Shown here: positions 62,280-64,000 of the stretch, piece by piece
Layout of the letters: each line of letters starts with the position of its first letter
Position numbering within the stretch: the stretch's first letter is position 1
Assembly (NCBI RefSeq): GCF_024584805.1
Contig: NZ_CP075715.1
Location: 2,530,001 to 2,594,000 of the forward strand
Direction of reading: 5' to 3'
Length of the DNA stretch: 64,000 nucleotides
Source: Streptomyces sp. FIT100
GTDB taxonomy: Bacteria > Actinomycetota > Actinomycetes > Streptomycetales > Streptomycetaceae
Made by a program: the position numbers and the translations under genes
Notes under the pieces: model-generated
Seen by the model: only the letters and a program-made list of their open reading frames with translations
Database searches by the model: none
Told to the model about the DNA's origin: nothing

Positions 62280-63515
62280 ATGACGACTGAACTGCGGGTG
62301 CTCCAGAGGTCCGGCTGGGACGAGTGGTACGGGAAGCTGGAGCGCGCGTTCGGCGGCGCCCCCAAGGGCCCGGAGGAGCGCGAGCTGTGGGAGAGGCTGA
62401 CCGAGACGGAGCGCTCGATCGGCGCCTGGATCGACGGCGAGTGCGTCGGTACGGCAGGGGCGTTCGGCTTCGGTGTCACGGTGCCCGGCGGGGCGGTCGT
62501 GCCCGCGGCCGGGGTGACCATGGTGAGCGTCGCGGCGACGCACCGGCGGCGCGGGGTGCTGACCTCGATGATGCGGCGCCAGCTGGACGACGTGAGGGCC
62601 TGGGGCGAGCCGCTCGCCGTGCTGACGGCTTCCGAGCCGGCGATCTACGGACGGTTCGGGTACGGGATCGCGACGCATGAGATGAGTCTGGACATCGACT
62701 CCTCGCGGGTCCGGATCGCCAAGCCCGCCGGGGCGGACGAGGAGGCGCTGCGGCTGCGGTTCGTGCCGCCGGAGGAGGCCGTGGAGGCGTGCGAGGCCGT
62801 GTACCGGCACACGGTCGGCACACGGCCGGGGATGCTCGAACGCCGGCCGGGCTGGGAGCGGCTGCCGCTGCTCGACCCGCCGGGCGGGCGGGGCGGCGGC
62901 TCGCCGCTCCAGTGCGTGGTCGCGGAGCGGGACGGGGACGTGGTCGGCTATGTCCGCTTCCACAGCAAGCCGGACTGGACCGCTGCGGGGCCGGACGGCT
63001 CGGTCATGGTGCGCAACATCGACGCGCTGGACCCGGCGGCGTACGCGGCGCTGTGGCGGTTCCTGTGCGGTATCGACCTGACGTCGCGGGTCACCGCGCG
63101 CAACCGGCCGGTGGACGACCCGCTGCTCCAGCTGGTCTCGGACATCCGGCGGTGCGGTGCCCGTGTGCGGGACTCGCTGCACGTCCGGCTCGTGGAGGTG
63201 GGCGCGGCGCTGGAGGCGCGGACCTACCGTGCGCCGGTGGCCGTGGTGTTCGAGGTCGAGGACGCGTTCTGCCCGTGGAACGAGGGGCGTTGGCGGCTCA
63301 GCGGTGACGCGAAGGGTGCGGCGTGCGAGCGGACGACGGACGCGGCGGACCTGGCCCTGTCCGTACGGGAGTTGGGGGCGGCGTATCTGGGCGGGGTGAC
63401 GCTGTCGGCGCTCGCCGGGGCGGGGCGGGTACGGGAGCTGCGGGACGGCGCGCTGGCGGAGGCGTCGCTCGCGTTCGGCTCGGACGTCGCGCCGTGGCTG
63501 CCCCACGGGTTCTAG
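62280..63515 (+). CDS. Eis-like GNAT N-acetyltransferase
   Basis: A 411-residue protein matching the Eis family layout: GNAT N-domain, second GNAT-like domain and SCP2-like C-domain. The acetyl-CoA loop is VAATHRRRGVLTSMMRRQLD. AIYGRFGYGIATHEMSLDID contains the conserved Tyr used in catalysis, and the protein ends in Phe (WLPHGF), whose carboxylate is thought to act in Eis enzymes. Eis members acetylate aminoglycosides and protein lysines. A TTGACA at 62221-62226 lies 60 bp upstream. It is divergent from the phosphatase gene. Confidence 0.9.
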   Translation: MTTELRVLQRSGWDEWYGKLERAFGGAPKGPEERELWERLTETERSIGAWIDGECVGTAGAFGFGVTVPGGAVVPAAGVTMVSVAATHRRRGVLTSMMRRQLDDVRAWGEPLAVLTASEPAIYGRFGYGIATHEMSLDIDSSRVRIAKPAGADEEALRLRFVPPEEAVEACEAVYRHTVGTRPGMLERRPGWERLPLLDPPGGRGGGSPLQCVVAERDGDVVGYVRFHSKPDWTAAGPDGSVMVRNIDALDPAAYAALWRFLCGIDLTSRVTARNRPVDDPLLQLVSDIRRCGARVRDSLHVRLVEVGAALEARTYRAPVAVVFEVEDAFCPWNEGRWRLSGDAKGAACERTTDAADLALSVRELGAAYLGGVTLSALAGAGRVRELRDGALAEASLAFGSDVAPWLPHGF

Positions 63516-63522
63516 GGAGTGA

Positions 63523-63678
63523 CTTCAAAGTGGCGTCGTCCGCCCGGAGGGCGGGCCCGGCGGCGTCTGGTGCGTGCGATCGCAAGGCGGAGGAGGGAGT
63601 CCATGCGGGACATCGGCGACCGACGACAACGCAGCGAGCGTGCGTGCCAGACGTCACCGGACAGACGGGACTTTGAAG
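63523..63678. repeat. 156-bp intergenic repeat with terminal inverted repeats
   Basis: The element is bounded by CTTCAAAGT (63523-63531) and ACTTTGAAG (63670-63678), a perfect 9-bp inverted pair. Inside are a CGCCCGGAGGGCG hairpin, a palindrome TGCGATCGCA, and facing GTCTGG/CCAGAC pieces. I recall closely similar sequence scattered between genes in other Streptomyces genomes, so it is probably a MITE- or REP-like dispersed repeat. It carries no transposase. Confidence 0.5.
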
Positions 63679-63743
63679 ACACGACCTAGCGGGCGCGGCT
63701 CGCCTGCGGCGGGCCTCCCACCCCCCCGTTCACCCGCGGGGCA

Positions 63744-63789
63744 GCTTTGAAGCCCGTCCGGCGGCTGAGGACACGGTCCGAAGGCCGTA
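63744..63789. repeat. Candidate second dispersed intergenic repeat
   Basis: The stretch containing TTTGAAGCCCGTCCGGCGG and CTGAGGACACGGTCCG resembles a short sequence I remember as common between Streptomyces genes. No inverted ends are visible. The identification rests on memory and is tentative. The rest of the 332-bp gap between the Eis-like gene and the glycosylase gene holds nothing else I can identify. Confidence 0.35.
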
Positions 63790-63847
63790 CGGGGGGTGGA
63801 GGCTTCGCCCTCAGTTCGGGAAGGGGCGAGTGGGGAGAGAACAGCGC

Positions 63848-64000
63848 CTACGCCGGCTGGCAGGCGGGGCACCAGAACAGATTCCGCGCGGCCAGCGCAG
63901 CCGTGCGGATCTCGCCGTCGCAGACATGGCAGGGCTGGGCGGCCCGGCGGTAGACGTAGACCTCGCCGCCGTGGTCGTCGACGCGGGGCGGGCGGCCCAT
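63848..64000 (-). CDS. Fpg/Nei-family DNA glycosylase, C-terminal end only
   Basis: The last 50 residues of a DNA glycosylase, cut by the window end. The visible sequence has VYVYRRAAQPCHVCDGEIRT and NLFWCPACQPA, a C4 zinc finger (CxxC ... CxxC) of the zf-FPG_IleRS type that closes Fpg and endonuclease VIII proteins. These excise oxidised bases and cut the strand. Whether it is MutM or Nei cannot be told from this fragment. The catalytic N-terminus lies outside the window. Confidence 0.85.
   Translation of the reverse strand: MGRPPRVDDHGGEVYVYRRAAQPCHVCDGEIRTAALAARNLFWCPACQPA

Overview
The window is a GC-rich (about 70%) actinobacterial chromosome segment, almost certainly from Streptomyces. 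The reasons are the gene order proA-proB-obgE-rpmA-rplU, rne, rodA-pbp2-mreD-mreC-mreB-ndk-folC-valS, clpX-clpP2-clpP1-tig, the frequent GTG starts and third-position GC, and an RNase E with long repeat-rich flanks. Most housekeeping genes lie on the minus strand. Both ends are cut: proA at the left and an Fpg/Nei-type DNA glycosylase at the right.

Region 1 (1-12.8 kb): proline biosynthesis (proA, proB), then a four-gene wall-glycopolymer locus, then obgE-rpmA-rplU. The locus holds a GT2 glycosyltransferase, a membrane-anchored TagF-like polymerase, a fused TarI-like cytidylyltransferase/SDR reductase, and a GT4 glycosyltransferase. It suggests a teichoic-acid-like polymer made from CDP-alditol.

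Region 2 (12.9-26.5 kb) is the most unusual part. It is a glycan island between rplU and rne, which sit nearly side by side in S. coelicolor as I remember it. It encodes four enzymes matching the WbpA-WbpB-WbpE-WbpD route to UDP-2,3-diacetamido-2,3-dideoxy-glucuronic acid. Three glycosyltransferase genes (one with two GT domains), an OafA-like acyltransferase and a DUF4034-like membrane protein accompany them. One operon runs minus (wbpE-wbpB-GT-GT-GT-wbpA) and one runs plus (membrane protein-wbpD-acyltransferase). They meet at a strong bidirectional terminator.

Region 3 (26.5-36.3 kb): rne, its usual radical-SAM/DUF2344 partners, and a CYTH-CHAD protein. Between the two partners sits a small gene broken by a clean 13-bp tandem duplication.

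Region 4 (36.5-50.8 kb): the mre/rod wall-elongation cluster, ndk, a DUF4233 protein, folC, an orphan histidine kinase, valS and a Pro/Gly-rich membrane protein.

Region 5 (50.8-56 kb): the Clp protease genes with a ClgR-like operator, trigger factor, tRNA-Pro(TGG) and tRNA-Gly(TCC).

Region 6 (56-64 kb): a looser set of a membrane protein, a DHA2 MFS exporter, a 64-residue membrane protein, an acyltransferase, an HD-domain protein, a SpoIIE-type phosphatase, an Eis-like acetyltransferase, two intergenic repeats and the partial glycosylase. No CRISPR array, transposase, prophage or riboswitch was recognised.
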